Shown piece by piece: positions 26,299 through 33,961 of a stretch of 64,000 bases of DNA. The stretch comes from Hymenobacter polaris (GTDB lineage Bacteria; Bacteroidota; Bacteroidia; Cytophagales; Hymenobacteraceae). The stretch is taken from the NCBI RefSeq assembly GCF_012927305.1, contig NZ_JABBGH010000001.1, forward strand, positions 1,550,001-1,614,000. The letters run 5' to 3'. Each line of letters opens with the position of its first letter. Within the stretch, counting starts at the first letter, position 1. Position numbers and translations under genes: made by a program. A model generated the notes under the pieces. It worked only from the letters and a program-made list of their open reading frames with translations, ran no database searches and was not told where the DNA came from.

Positions 26299-28081
26299 GC
26301 AGGCGCGCTTTGGCATCAACCCAGCGCGAGTGGCGCAATTGGCCCTGGCCACGCCAGGCGGCCAGGGCGGCGGCCAGTTGCTGGGCCAGGGCGCGGTAGT
26401 GGCGCGGCTGGTAATGGCGCAGGTTGTTGGTCACGTCGGCGCGGGTTTGGATGAGGGGACGCACGTCGATGACAACGCAGTTTTCGGCACCCGCCACGAA
26501 CTCGGCCAAGGCGGCGTTCAGGGCCGCGTGGCGGGCTAGGGCGGTAGGCTCGGCGGGGTTGGCCAGCTCCAATTCGGCGCCGTTGAGGAAGAAAATGGGA
26601 ATGGTTGCCGGAATCTGAGCGCGCAGCCAAGCCAGATTTTCTTGGAAGCGGGCGGGGCTGATTTGGCCCTCACACGTAAAATCCCGGGCAAACTGGCGCA
26701 GGAAGTTTTCATCCATCCCGCGGTAGCGGCGCTGGGCAAAGCGGGCAGCCTGGGCAGCCGGGTCGCGGGCGGTGAGGTCGTAGTAGCCGCCAAAGGGCAC
26801 CTCGTAGCCCGTGGCCCGCTCGCGGTACAGCTCCTGGGTATAATCCATGATTGTGCTGAAAATCAGTGTGTCATAGTCAAATTGCCACAGCTTGGTAGCG
26901 AACGCCTCGCGGCCCAAAAACGGCAGGCTAGCCCCTAGGCGCTGCAGCGCGGCCGGGGGCAGCTCGCGGCCTTCGCGCAAGAGCACAGTGTGCTCGAGGT
27001 GGGCGATAATCTGATTTTCGTTGGCGTAGTTAAATTCCTCTTCTACTTGTACCTCATACGCTTGCAGAAAAGGCGTGAGCTGCCCCAGGTCGCAGCCGCC
27101 CTTGAGCAGCACCCGCAGGCGCGGCGTGGCCCTAGGGGGTGCGGGGGCAGCCGTATCAGCCGAGGCCGCCGCTACCGTAATCCAGTCGGGCCGGTCGGTG
27201 CGATTTAGCTCGCTCACTACTTCGCCAGCCACTTCCAGCCCAGGAAAGCCCAGCCAGGCGTAGGTGAACTGCTCGATGCCGAGGTGCAGGATGCGGCACG
27301 AGAAAGTAAACTGCTCTAGCTCATTGGTTTGCTGATTCAGGCTAAACACGCCCACCAAACCGTAGTCGCCCAGCGCGTCGCGCACACGCACGCTGCCCCA
27401 ACGCCGGCTGGGGTCGTCCAGGGCAGTGGCCAGCGCTGTTTTTTCCACCCGCACCTTGGTGAAATTGAGTTGGTTGCTCCGGTTTATCAGTTCCTCGATG
27501 CGCTCCAAGTCGGGCAGCAAGGCGGCCGCGCCCTCGCGAAACTCGACCTGAATGCCGGCGGCGCGCAGGTAGGCCAGGTTGTCGGCGCCGTACTGCTGGC
27601 GCACGGCCTGCTGGCGCTCCAACAGCTGGTACTGCTGCAAGCGGCTCAGGGTGGGGTCGGGCTTGCCGCTGGCGCGCAGCAGGGGCCCTAGGGTGGGCAG
27701 GTCGGCAGGGTCGGCCGTTTGCAGGCCGGGGTTGTAGAAGGCGGCTTCCTGGCGGTTGGCGGCGTTGTCGTCCAAAAACAGCGCGTTGGGCGCCCGCAGC
27801 TGCATGGCCTCCAGTAGCTCCTTGATAACCGGGCCCTTGGGCTGCCAGCTCACCCGCAGAAACACGAATAAGTCGCGGATGCCCAGGCGCGTTAGCTCGG
27901 CCTCCACCGGCCCTAGGTCGTTCTTGCTCACGATGGTGTGCACCAGGCCGCGGGCGGCCGTGTCGCGCACCAGGGCTAGGTTTTCGGCGAGCGCCTCCAC
28001 GGCGCCTTCCGAGAGGGTACCGCGCCAAAAGGTGTCGTCGAGGTCCCAGATGAGCAATTTAACGGGGTGCGGCAGGGTCAT
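26270..28081 (-). CDS. FkbH-like HAD-IIIC protein with C-terminal extra domain
   Basis: A 603-residue protein. Residues about 8-150 are a HAD-IIIC domain: LLIWDLDDTFWRGTL with the nucleophile Asp and acid Asp, VSKND and LFLDDNAANRQEA. Residues about 155-310 match the FkbH C-terminal acyl/GNAT-like part (LNRSNQLNFTK-type region reading INRSNQLNFTKVRV, SVRVRDALGDYGLVGVF). Residues about 320-600 look like an SGNH-type domain with LLKGGCDLGQ near its start. FkbH proteins load glyceryl units from 1,3-bisphosphoglycerate onto carrier proteins; in polysaccharide clusters similar proteins modify glycans. No carrier protein gene is visible. Near-consensus -7 box GAACTTTG at 28113-28106. Confidence 0.8.
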   Translation of the reverse strand: MTLPHPVKLLIWDLDDTFWRGTLSEGAVEALAENLALVRDTAARGLVHTIVSKNDLGPVEAELTRLGIRDLFVFLRVSWQPKGPVIKELLEAMQLRAPNALFLDDNAANRQEAAFYNPGLQTADPADLPTLGPLLRASGKPDPTLSRLQQYQLLERQQAVRQQYGADNLAYLRAAGIQVEFREGAAALLPDLERIEELINRSNQLNFTKVRVEKTALATALDDPSRRWGSVRVRDALGDYGLVGVFSLNQQTNELEQFTFSCRILHLGIEQFTYAWLGFPGLEVAGEVVSELNRTDRPDWITVAAASADTAAPAPPRATPRLRVLLKGGCDLGQLTPFLQAYEVQVEEEFNYANENQIIAHLEHTVLLREGRELPPAALQRLGASLPFLGREAFATKLWQFDYDTLIFSTIMDYTQELYRERATGYEVPFGGYYDLTARDPAAQAARFAQRRYRGMDENFLRQFARDFTCEGQISPARFQENLAWLRAQIPATIPIFFLNGAELELANPAEPTALARHAALNAALAEFVAGAENCVVIDVRPLIQTRADVTNNLRHYQPRHYRALAQQLAAALAAWRGQGQLRHSRWVDAKARLLSYLPPAWR

Positions 28082-28130
28082 GCGAAACGAAGGGCTAGGG
28101 CGGCAACAAAGTTCGGGCGGCCGGCGGGGT

Positions 28131-28138
28131 TATTTTTG
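28131..28138 (+). promoter_or_regulatory. -7 box upstream of pseB
   Basis: TATTTTTG, exact TAnnTTTG match, 142 nt before pseB. The leader contains the inverted 9-mer repeat at 28155-28280. No clear -33 TTG. Confidence 0.5.
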
Positions 28139-28154
28139 CAGCCAGATTTCTTTA

Positions 28155-28280
28155 CTAAATGTGAAAATGTATTGAATGTGGAAATATGGAGATGAGCTAG
28201 GCTGACTGGCTGCCCCAGGCCTTAGACACTTTTCATTTTCACATTTCCCACATTCCCTGCATTTTCCACATTACCCACTC
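28155..28280. repeat. Inverted 9-mer arrays before pseB
   Basis: The left arm has AAATGTGAAAATG, AATGTGGAAATATGG; the right arm has CATTTTCACATTTCC, CACATTCCC, TGCATTTTC, CACATTACC, CACTC and runs straight into the pseB ATG. The 9-mer CACATTNCC is repeated and the arms are inverted. AT-rich in a GC-rich region; no open frame. Confidence 0.75.
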
Positions 28281-29303
28281 ATGGCCCTCGACCTCAACGG
28301 CAAGTCCATCCTCATCACCGGCGGCACGGGCTCGTTCGGCAAGCAGTTTGTCCGCACCATTTTCCGCCTCTACCCGGGCATCCGCCGGCTCATCGTCTTC
28401 TCGCGCGACGAGCTGAAGCAGTACGAGATGAGCCAGGAGTTTCCGCAGAGCCAGTACCCGGCCATCCGCTTCTTTTTGGGCGACGTGCGCGACCCTGCCC
28501 GCCTGCACCGGGCCTGCGAGGGCGTGGACATTATCGTGCACGCCGCCGCCCTCAAGCAAGTGCCGGCCGCCGAGTACAACCCCATGGAGTGCATCAAAAC
28601 TAACATCTTCGGGGCCGAAAACGTGATAAACGCCGCCCTCGACAGCGGCGTGCACGACGTAGTGGCGTTGAGCACCGATAAGGCCGCCGCCCCCATCAAC
28701 CTCTACGGCGCCACCAAGCTGTGCTCGGACAAGCTCTTTGTGGCAGCCAACAACATGAAGGGGGCTAGGGACTTGCGCCTCTCGGTGGTGCGCTACGGCA
28801 ACGTGATTGGCTCGCGCGGCTCGGTGGTGCCGTTCTTCTTGCAGCAGCGCCGCACGGGCGTGCTGCCCATCACTCACCCCGACATGACGCGCTTCAACAT
28901 TTCGCTCGAAGAGGGCGTGGACCTGGTGCTCTACGCGCTGGAGCACGCTTGGGGTGGCGAGATTTTCGTGCCCAAAATCCCGAGCTACAAGATTACCGAG
29001 GTGGCCCGCGCCATTGGGCCCGACTGCGAGCAGCAGATTGTGGGCATCCGGCCCGGCGAGAAGCTGCACGAGGAGATGATAACCCAGACCGACGCGCTAA
29101 GCACCGTGGAGCTGGACCGCTACTACGTGATTTTGCCCGCCACCGCCCCCGGCTGGAACGTGGACAAGTTCATCGAGAAATTCGACGGCAAGCGCGTGCC
29201 CGAGGACTTCCACTACGACTCGGCCAACAACACCGACTGGCTGAGCGCCGAGCAGATACGCGAGGAAATCCGCCTGCACGTAGACCCCGCGTTTGAGGTG
29301 TAA
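28281..29303 (+). CDS. pseB: UDP-N-acetylglucosamine 4,6-dehydratase (5-inverting) PseB
   Basis: A 340-residue extended SDR enzyme, first step of pseudaminic acid synthesis: UDP-GlcNAc is dehydrated and inverted at C5. NADP site ITGGTGSFGKQFV, the diagnostic VFSRDELKQYEM, AAALKQVPAAEYNPMECIKTN, LSTDKAAAPINLYGATK (catalytic Asp-Lys and Tyr) and YGNVIGSRGSVVPFF follow the PseB/FlaA1 pattern rather than CapD. Length is normal. Its TAA stop touches the stop of the opposing CHU_C gene with no spacer. pseC follows about 2 kb later. Confidence 0.95.
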   Translation: MALDLNGKSILITGGTGSFGKQFVRTIFRLYPGIRRLIVFSRDELKQYEMSQEFPQSQYPAIRFFLGDVRDPARLHRACEGVDIIVHAAALKQVPAAEYNPMECIKTNIFGAENVINAALDSGVHDVVALSTDKAAAPINLYGATKLCSDKLFVAANNMKGARDLRLSVVRYGNVIGSRGSVVPFFLQQRRTGVLPITHPDMTRFNISLEEGVDLVLYALEHAWGGEIFVPKIPSYKITEVARAIGPDCEQQIVGIRPGEKLHEEMITQTDALSTVELDRYYVILPATAPGWNVDKFIEKFDGKRVPEDFHYDSANNTDWLSAEQIREEIRLHVDPAFEV

Positions 29304-31259
29304 CTACTTCACCACTTCGACCCAGCCACGCAGGCGCTGGCCAGTGGTGGGATTGTAGAGAAAGTAGTAATACAGGCCGGCGGATTGGCCTGCTGCCGCC
29401 CAGGAGTTATCATAATGCTCCTGGCGGTGGATTTCCCGGCCCCAACGGTTAAACAGCGTCAGGTCCCAGTCGGAAGCATTCAGCCCTCGTAAGGCAAAAT
29501 GCGCATTGGCGGCGTTGTCGCCGGCAGGAAGGATGATATTTGGTAGCAAGGACGGGCAATCCGCAAAGCTCACGGTTATCTGCGCTTGGGTGGTGCAGCC
29601 GGTAGGGCTTGTTACCCTTACTTGGTATTGGCCGGCTTGGATTATGGTTTGTCCGCTGGTGGTACTTCCGTCTTGCCAGCGGTAGGTGGTGCCAGCTGGC
29701 TGCGGCCCAGGGCTGAGCTTGTACTGCCCGCCGGCGCACAGCGTAGTGTCGGCGGGCCAAGCTATGCGGGGCAATGGCAGCACTTGCACCGTTTGGCCCG
29801 TTTCAAATACCTGCCCGCTGCTGGAGGTTACGCGTAGGCGCACCGCGTAAGTGCCAGCTTGGGTGTAGGTGTGGCTAGGGGCCTGCCCGGCGGCCTGGTT
29901 GGCACCGCCCGCATCAGGGTCGCCAAAATCCCAGGCATACGAGGCTGCGGTGACGAAGGGACTCAGCGACGACTGAAACAGCACCGGCTCGCCCGCACAC
30001 GTGACGGCTGAGGCGCTTACGGTACCAGAATTAGTAACAACCACGGGCGGTAGGTTTAAGTCGTTGGGGCCGCGAGGCAAGGCAAACTGGCAGGTCGCGC
30101 CTTGCAGGTCGACTACCCGCTCCTCGTAGCGCACAGCGGCAGCCGAGGCATTGACGTTGGTAAGCCGCGCTAAATAATGACTGTCCCATGCCGAAACGTA
30201 GATGTTGCCGTCAGGACCGAGTTGCAAATCGTTAAGCTCGCCGCGCGTGGTGATAGGAATGCGCTGCTTAGAAGCCGCGATGGCCGCTGGTGTTCCAGCT
30301 AGTAGGTTGTATTGCCAGATTTCGTGGCCTCCTACAGTGTCGGCGTACAGGCGCGAGCCGTCGGGTGAAAATTCCAAGCCGCCAATGATGCAATCTCTAT
30401 TCGGTCCAACTTTATTAGCCCCCTGAAGCGAGTCAGGCAGAATACGACGCTGCGTAACAGTGCCGGTGCTAAGAGAAAAATCCGCTAATTCAAGGTAGGT
30501 ACGTCTTTTAAAATAAGGCGCGTTAGGTAAAACTGGCACTAAGTCGTACCAAGCGGTTACTAAATGCTGCCCGTCGGGAGAAGATTTTAGTCTATATAAT
30601 TCATTGAAAAAGAAAGTAGCATAGGCGGTCGGCGGGCCGCTCAGCACGGGTAAGCCTTGCCAACCAGTCGCGGTCAGCAACCAAGCACAGTATTGGTTAG
30701 TAACGCGATTTTGAGTGATTATCCACAGGTCGCGGCCGTTAGTATGGCGTACGGCCGTTGGTGCACCATAATTAGCAAGCCATTGCGAGTAAGGCAGCGA
30801 ATCTGCTTCCACTACCTCCCCTAGGCCACCCCGCCGCCCCATATCTATCACTGCGTATTGAAAGCCCGTAATGCATGCCTGCCTGTATTGTTTCGCAACA
30901 CTACGGAGTACGTAGTAGCGACCTGGCCGCCCAGGCTGGGGCACAACTAGACAGGCTGAGGAGGCGCCGATAGTAGCACCCAACGAGCAACTTCCCAGCA
31001 CATTACCCGGCATGGGTGCCTCGGTGCGGTCCCATAAGTTTGTATCCTCACCACTTAGCTGCACTACCCCGGCGGCATTGGAGATAGTGAAGGGGCTATG
31101 AGGCCTGTCGTGCTGGTTGCCAGGCAGGAACGTGGGGGTACCCGTATTGAAGGTTATGCCAGCCGAACTGCCGAAGTACCAGTTGTAGTATTCGCGTTGA
31201 GCCCATCCGGTGGCGGGGGCTAGCAATTCGAGCAATAGCAGTAGTAAAAAATATCTCAC
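29304..31259 (-). CDS. Secreted protein with PKD domain and type IX (CHU_C) C-terminal domain
   Basis: A 651-residue exported protein. The start is GTG at 31259, giving VRYFLLLLLLELLAPATGWAQ, a clean signal peptide; the longer frame would run into pseC. Residues about 25-400 may form a beta-propeller-like part (SPDGQHLVTAW, FSPDGSRLYAD, LGPDGNIYVSAWD). Then a PKD-like domain (ASYAWDFGDPDAGG...SHTYTQAGTYAVRLRV), an Ig-like module (LCAGGQYKLSPGP...RVTSPTGC) and the CHU_C sorting domain LTLFNRWGREIHRQEHYDNSW ending in GWVEVVK. It should cross the outer membrane by the type IX system. It lies antisense inside the pse cluster. GC dips around 30420-30800. Confidence 0.88.
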   Translation of the reverse strand: MRYFLLLLLLELLAPATGWAQREYYNWYFGSSAGITFNTGTPTFLPGNQHDRPHSPFTISNAAGVVQLSGEDTNLWDRTEAPMPGNVLGSCSLGATIGASSACLVVPQPGRPGRYYVLRSVAKQYRQACITGFQYAVIDMGRRGGLGEVVEADSLPYSQWLANYGAPTAVRHTNGRDLWIITQNRVTNQYCAWLLTATGWQGLPVLSGPPTAYATFFFNELYRLKSSPDGQHLVTAWYDLVPVLPNAPYFKRRTYLELADFSLSTGTVTQRRILPDSLQGANKVGPNRDCIIGGLEFSPDGSRLYADTVGGHEIWQYNLLAGTPAAIAASKQRIPITTRGELNDLQLGPDGNIYVSAWDSHYLARLTNVNASAAAVRYEERVVDLQGATCQFALPRGPNDLNLPPVVVTNSGTVSASAVTCAGEPVLFQSSLSPFVTAASYAWDFGDPDAGGANQAAGQAPSHTYTQAGTYAVRLRVTSSSGQVFETGQTVQVLPLPRIAWPADTTLCAGGQYKLSPGPQPAGTTYRWQDGSTTSGQTIIQAGQYQVRVTSPTGCTTQAQITVSFADCPSLLPNIILPAGDNAANAHFALRGLNASDWDLTLFNRWGREIHRQEHYDNSWAAAGQSAGLYYYFLYNPTTGQRLRGWVEVVK

Positions 31260-31356
31260 TAGGTTGATACGGTGTAAGGCAGAGCTTAAGCGCCGTTCAA
31301 ATATGGAGCCGGATTGAGCTGAGCGCCACGGCCGCGAGCAGGTCGGGCCGCGACTG

Positions 31357-31364
31357 TACTTTTG
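31357..31364 (+). promoter_or_regulatory. -7 box for the pseC operon
   Basis: TACTTTTG, exact match, ending 6 nt before the pseC ATG at 31371. It implies a leaderless or almost leaderless transcript for pseC and the genes behind it. Confidence 0.65.
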
Positions 31365-31370
31365 CCCCCC

Positions 31371-32552
31371 ATGTTTACGCCTACTCATCCCCTCCCCTAC
31401 GGCCGCCAGCACATTACCGACGACGACGTGGCCGCCGTCGTTGAAACGCTGCATTCGGATTTCCTAACCCAGGGGCCGCGGGTGGCGGAGTTTGAGGAGA
31501 AATTCGCCGCCTACGTGGGCGCCCGCTACGCCGTGGCCGTGAGCAACGGCACGGCCGCCCTGCACTTGTGCGCGCTAGCCCTAGGGGTGCAGCCGGGCCA
31601 GCGGGTCATCACCACGCCCATCACCTTCGCGGCCAGCGCCAACTGCGTGCGCTACTGCGGCGGCGAGGTGCACTTCGCCGACATTGACCCGGCTACGGGC
31701 CTGCTGGATTTAGCGGCCGTGCGCCGCCTGCTCGAAGCGCACCCTAGGGGCTACTTCACGGGGCTGATTCCGGTGGACTTTGCCGGGCTGGCCGTGGATA
31801 TGGAAGCGGCGCGGGCGCTGGCCGACGAGCACGGCCTCTGGCTGATTGAGGACGCCTGCCACGCGCCGGGCGGCTTTTTTGTAGACAGCCAGGGGCAGGA
31901 GCGCCGCTGCGGCAGCGGGCAGCTGGCCGAGCTGGCCATTTTCAGCTTCCACCCCGTCAAGCACATTGCCACCGGCGAGGGCGGCATGATAACCACCAAC
32001 GACGAAGCCATGGCCCGCCACCTGCGCCGCCTGCGCACCCACGGCATCGAGCGCGACGCCACCGGCCTGCTGCGCCAGGACGAGGGCGGCTGGTACATGG
32101 AAATGCAGGAGCTGGGCTACAACTACCGCATTTCGGACCTCAACTGTGCCCTAGGGCTCAGCCAGCTGGCCCGCGCCGAGGCCGGCCTGGCCCGCCGCCG
32201 CCAGCTGGCCGCCGCCTACGACGCGGCCTTTACCGCCACGCCCGGCGTGCAGGTGCTAGCGCCCGGCCGCGCGGGCCACGCCTACCATTTGTACGTGATT
32301 GAAGTAGCTAATCGGCGCGGGCTCTACGAGTTCTTGCGCACCAAAAACATTCTGACCCAGGTGCATTACGTGCCGGTGCACCGCATGCCCTACTACGAGC
32401 GCCTGGGCTGGGAATTCGGCGACTTTCCGCACGCCGAAGCCTACTACAGCCGCTGCCTGAGTTTGCCCCTCTACCCCACCCTCACCGACGAGGAGCAGCA
32501 GTACGTGGTGGCCTGCGTGCAGGAGTTTCTGGCTCATAACCCGACGGCGTAA
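31371..32552 (+). CDS. pseC: UDP-4-amino-4,6-dideoxy-N-acetyl-beta-L-altrosamine transaminase PseC
   Basis: A 393-residue PLP-dependent DegT/DnrJ/EryC1 aminotransferase, second step of pseudaminic acid synthesis. The start TPTHPLPYGRQHITDDDVAAVVETLHSDFLTQGP is the PseC N-terminus. The PLP Lys is in FSFHPVKHIATGEGG, Asp in IEDACHAPGG. C-terminal YPTLTDEEQQYV is typical. ATG at 31371 is preferred over an in-frame TTG at 31362, which lies inside the promoter box. The next gene follows after 17 nt. Confidence 0.95.
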   Translation: MFTPTHPLPYGRQHITDDDVAAVVETLHSDFLTQGPRVAEFEEKFAAYVGARYAVAVSNGTAALHLCALALGVQPGQRVITTPITFAASANCVRYCGGEVHFADIDPATGLLDLAAVRRLLEAHPRGYFTGLIPVDFAGLAVDMEAARALADEHGLWLIEDACHAPGGFFVDSQGQERRCGSGQLAELAIFSFHPVKHIATGEGGMITTNDEAMARHLRRLRTHGIERDATGLLRQDEGGWYMEMQELGYNYRISDLNCALGLSQLARAEAGLARRRQLAAAYDAAFTATPGVQVLAPGRAGHAYHLYVIEVANRRGLYEFLRTKNILTQVHYVPVHRMPYYERLGWEFGDFPHAEAYYSRCLSLPLYPTLTDEEQQYVVACVQEFLAHNPTA

Positions 32553-32569
32553 GCGTCACCGCCTTTTAT

Positions 32570-33223
32570 ATGCAACCTACTCAACAAGAAGAATTCTGGG
32601 CTGGCGAGTTTGGCCGCGAATACACCGACCGCAACTCGCGCCACCTGGCCGAGTGGAACGACTTTTACCGCCGCACCTGGGGCCTGACCAAGCCCGAAAT
32701 GAACCAGCGCTTCCTAGGGGATTTACCCGCCGAAAGCCGCATTTTGGAAGTGGGCTGCAACACGGGCATGCAGCTGCGCGGCTTGCAGGAAGCCGGCTTT
32801 TCGCAGCTCTACGGCGTGGAGCTACAAGCCTACGCCGTGGAGAAAGCCAAGGAATATACCCAGCATATAAACATCATGCAGGGTAGCGGTTTCGACTTAC
32901 CGTTTAAGGACGGTTTCTTTGACGTGGTGTGCACCAACGGCGTGCTGATTCACATTGCCCCGGCCGACCTGCCCCAGCTCATGGCCGAGATGGTGCGCTG
33001 CTCGCGGCGCTACATCTGGGGCTTTGAGTACTACGCCCCCGCCACCACGGCCATCCCGTATCGCGGCAACGAGGGCTTTTTGTGGAAGGCTGACTTCGCC
33101 CAGCTTTTCCTGGATACTTTTCCGCAGCTGCGCCTGGTAAAAAAGGAGTTATTTCCTTATGTGAGCGCCCCCGAGCAGGGCAACACCGACGCCATGTACC
33201 TGTTGGAAAAAATCCCGAGCTAA
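32570..33223 (+). CDS. Pseudaminic acid biosynthesis-associated methylase
   Basis: A 217-residue SAM-dependent methyltransferase. EEFWAGEFGREYTDRN near the N-terminus is the signature of the methylase family found in pse clusters (TIGR03587 type). Motif I is ILEVGCNTGMQLRGL, acidic VELQAYAVEKA follows, and FFDVVCTNGVLIHIAP is motif IV-like. Its substrate is not known; it may methylate pseudaminic acid or an intermediate. The TAA stop overlaps the pseF ATG (TAATG), so translation is coupled. Confidence 0.88.
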   Translation: MQPTQQEEFWAGEFGREYTDRNSRHLAEWNDFYRRTWGLTKPEMNQRFLGDLPAESRILEVGCNTGMQLRGLQEAGFSQLYGVELQAYAVEKAKEYTQHINIMQGSGFDLPFKDGFFDVVCTNGVLIHIAPADLPQLMAEMVRCSRRYIWGFEYYAPATTAIPYRGNEGFLWKADFAQLFLDTFPQLRLVKKELFPYVSAPEQGNTDAMYLLEKIPS

Positions 33224-33957
33224 TGCAAACGGCCGGCATTATTTCGCAGGTGCGCATGGGCAGCACCCGGCTGCCGGGCAAGGTGTTGTTGCCGGTAGCC
33301 GGGCGGCCCATGCTCGACTACCACGTGGCGCGGCTGCGCACCAGCGGCCTGCCGGTGGCACTGGCTACCACTACCCTGCCGGCCGATGATGTGCTGGCTG
33401 CCTACGCTGCCGAGCATGACTTGCCGTGCTACCGAGGCTCAGAAAGCGATGTGCTGAGCCGCTACTATGAGGCCAATCAGCAGCTGGGGTTCGACGTGGT
33501 AGTGCGCGTCACCAGCGACTGCCCGCTGCTCGATGGCCCCACCATCGGGGCGGCCGTAGCGCGCTACCTGGCCGAGGGCAACGCCCTCGCCTACCGCTCG
33601 AACGTAGTAGCCCGTACTTTTCCGCGGGGGCTGGATTTCGAGATTTTCTCCGCCGACTTGCTGGCCCTGGCCCACCGCCGCGCCACTACCGCCGCCGAGC
33701 GCGAGCACGTGACGCCCTACCTACGCGCCCAGTTTGCGCCCGCTGGCCCCGTGCTGCGCCGCGACGAGCTGTGCCCCCTGGGCGACTACAGCGCCCCGCG
33801 CCTGACGCTGGATGTGCCCGCCGACTTTGAGGTATTGCGCCAATTAATCGGCACCTATCACGCCCACGAACTCGCGCTGCCCGAGCTACTGGCGCTGCTG
33901 AACGCCCACCCCGAGCTACTGGCGCTAAACGCCGAGGTAGTGCAAAAAACCGCCTAG
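33223..33957 (+). CDS. pseF: Pseudaminic acid cytidylyltransferase-like protein (PseF/SpsF family)
   Basis: A 244-residue nucleotidyltransferase. GIISQVRMGSTRLPGKVLLPVAGRPMLDYHV is the nucleotide-binding start of the SpsF/CMP-sugar synthetase group (compare R.GSTRLPGK), followed by VVRVTSDCPLLDG with catalytic Asp, and RLTLDVPADFEV. It belongs to the COG1861 type that replaces classical PseF in many pse clusters; by position it should form CMP-pseudaminic acid. The start overlaps the methylase stop, and the fused pseG-pseH gene follows after 4 nt. Confidence 0.82.
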   Translation: MQTAGIISQVRMGSTRLPGKVLLPVAGRPMLDYHVARLRTSGLPVALATTTLPADDVLAAYAAEHDLPCYRGSESDVLSRYYEANQQLGFDVVVRVTSDCPLLDGPTIGAAVARYLAEGNALAYRSNVVARTFPRGLDFEIFSADLLALAHRRATTAAEREHVTPYLRAQFAPAGPVLRRDELCPLGDYSAPRLTLDVPADFEVLRQLIGTYHAHELALPELLALLNAHPELLALNAEVVQKTA

Positions 33958-33961
33958 GCCT

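Noticed and set aside
28281..29303. Alternative naming of pseB as capD/wbpM-type dehydratase
   Set aside because: The SRDELKQYEM motif, the soluble 340-residue size and the following pseC, pseF, pseG-H and pseI genes favour PseB.
29304..31454. Longer N-terminus for the antisense CHU_C protein reaching into pseC
   Set aside because: The extra residues overlap the pseC coding region and promoter and lack a start near a signal peptide. GTG at 31259 gives a proper signal sequence.
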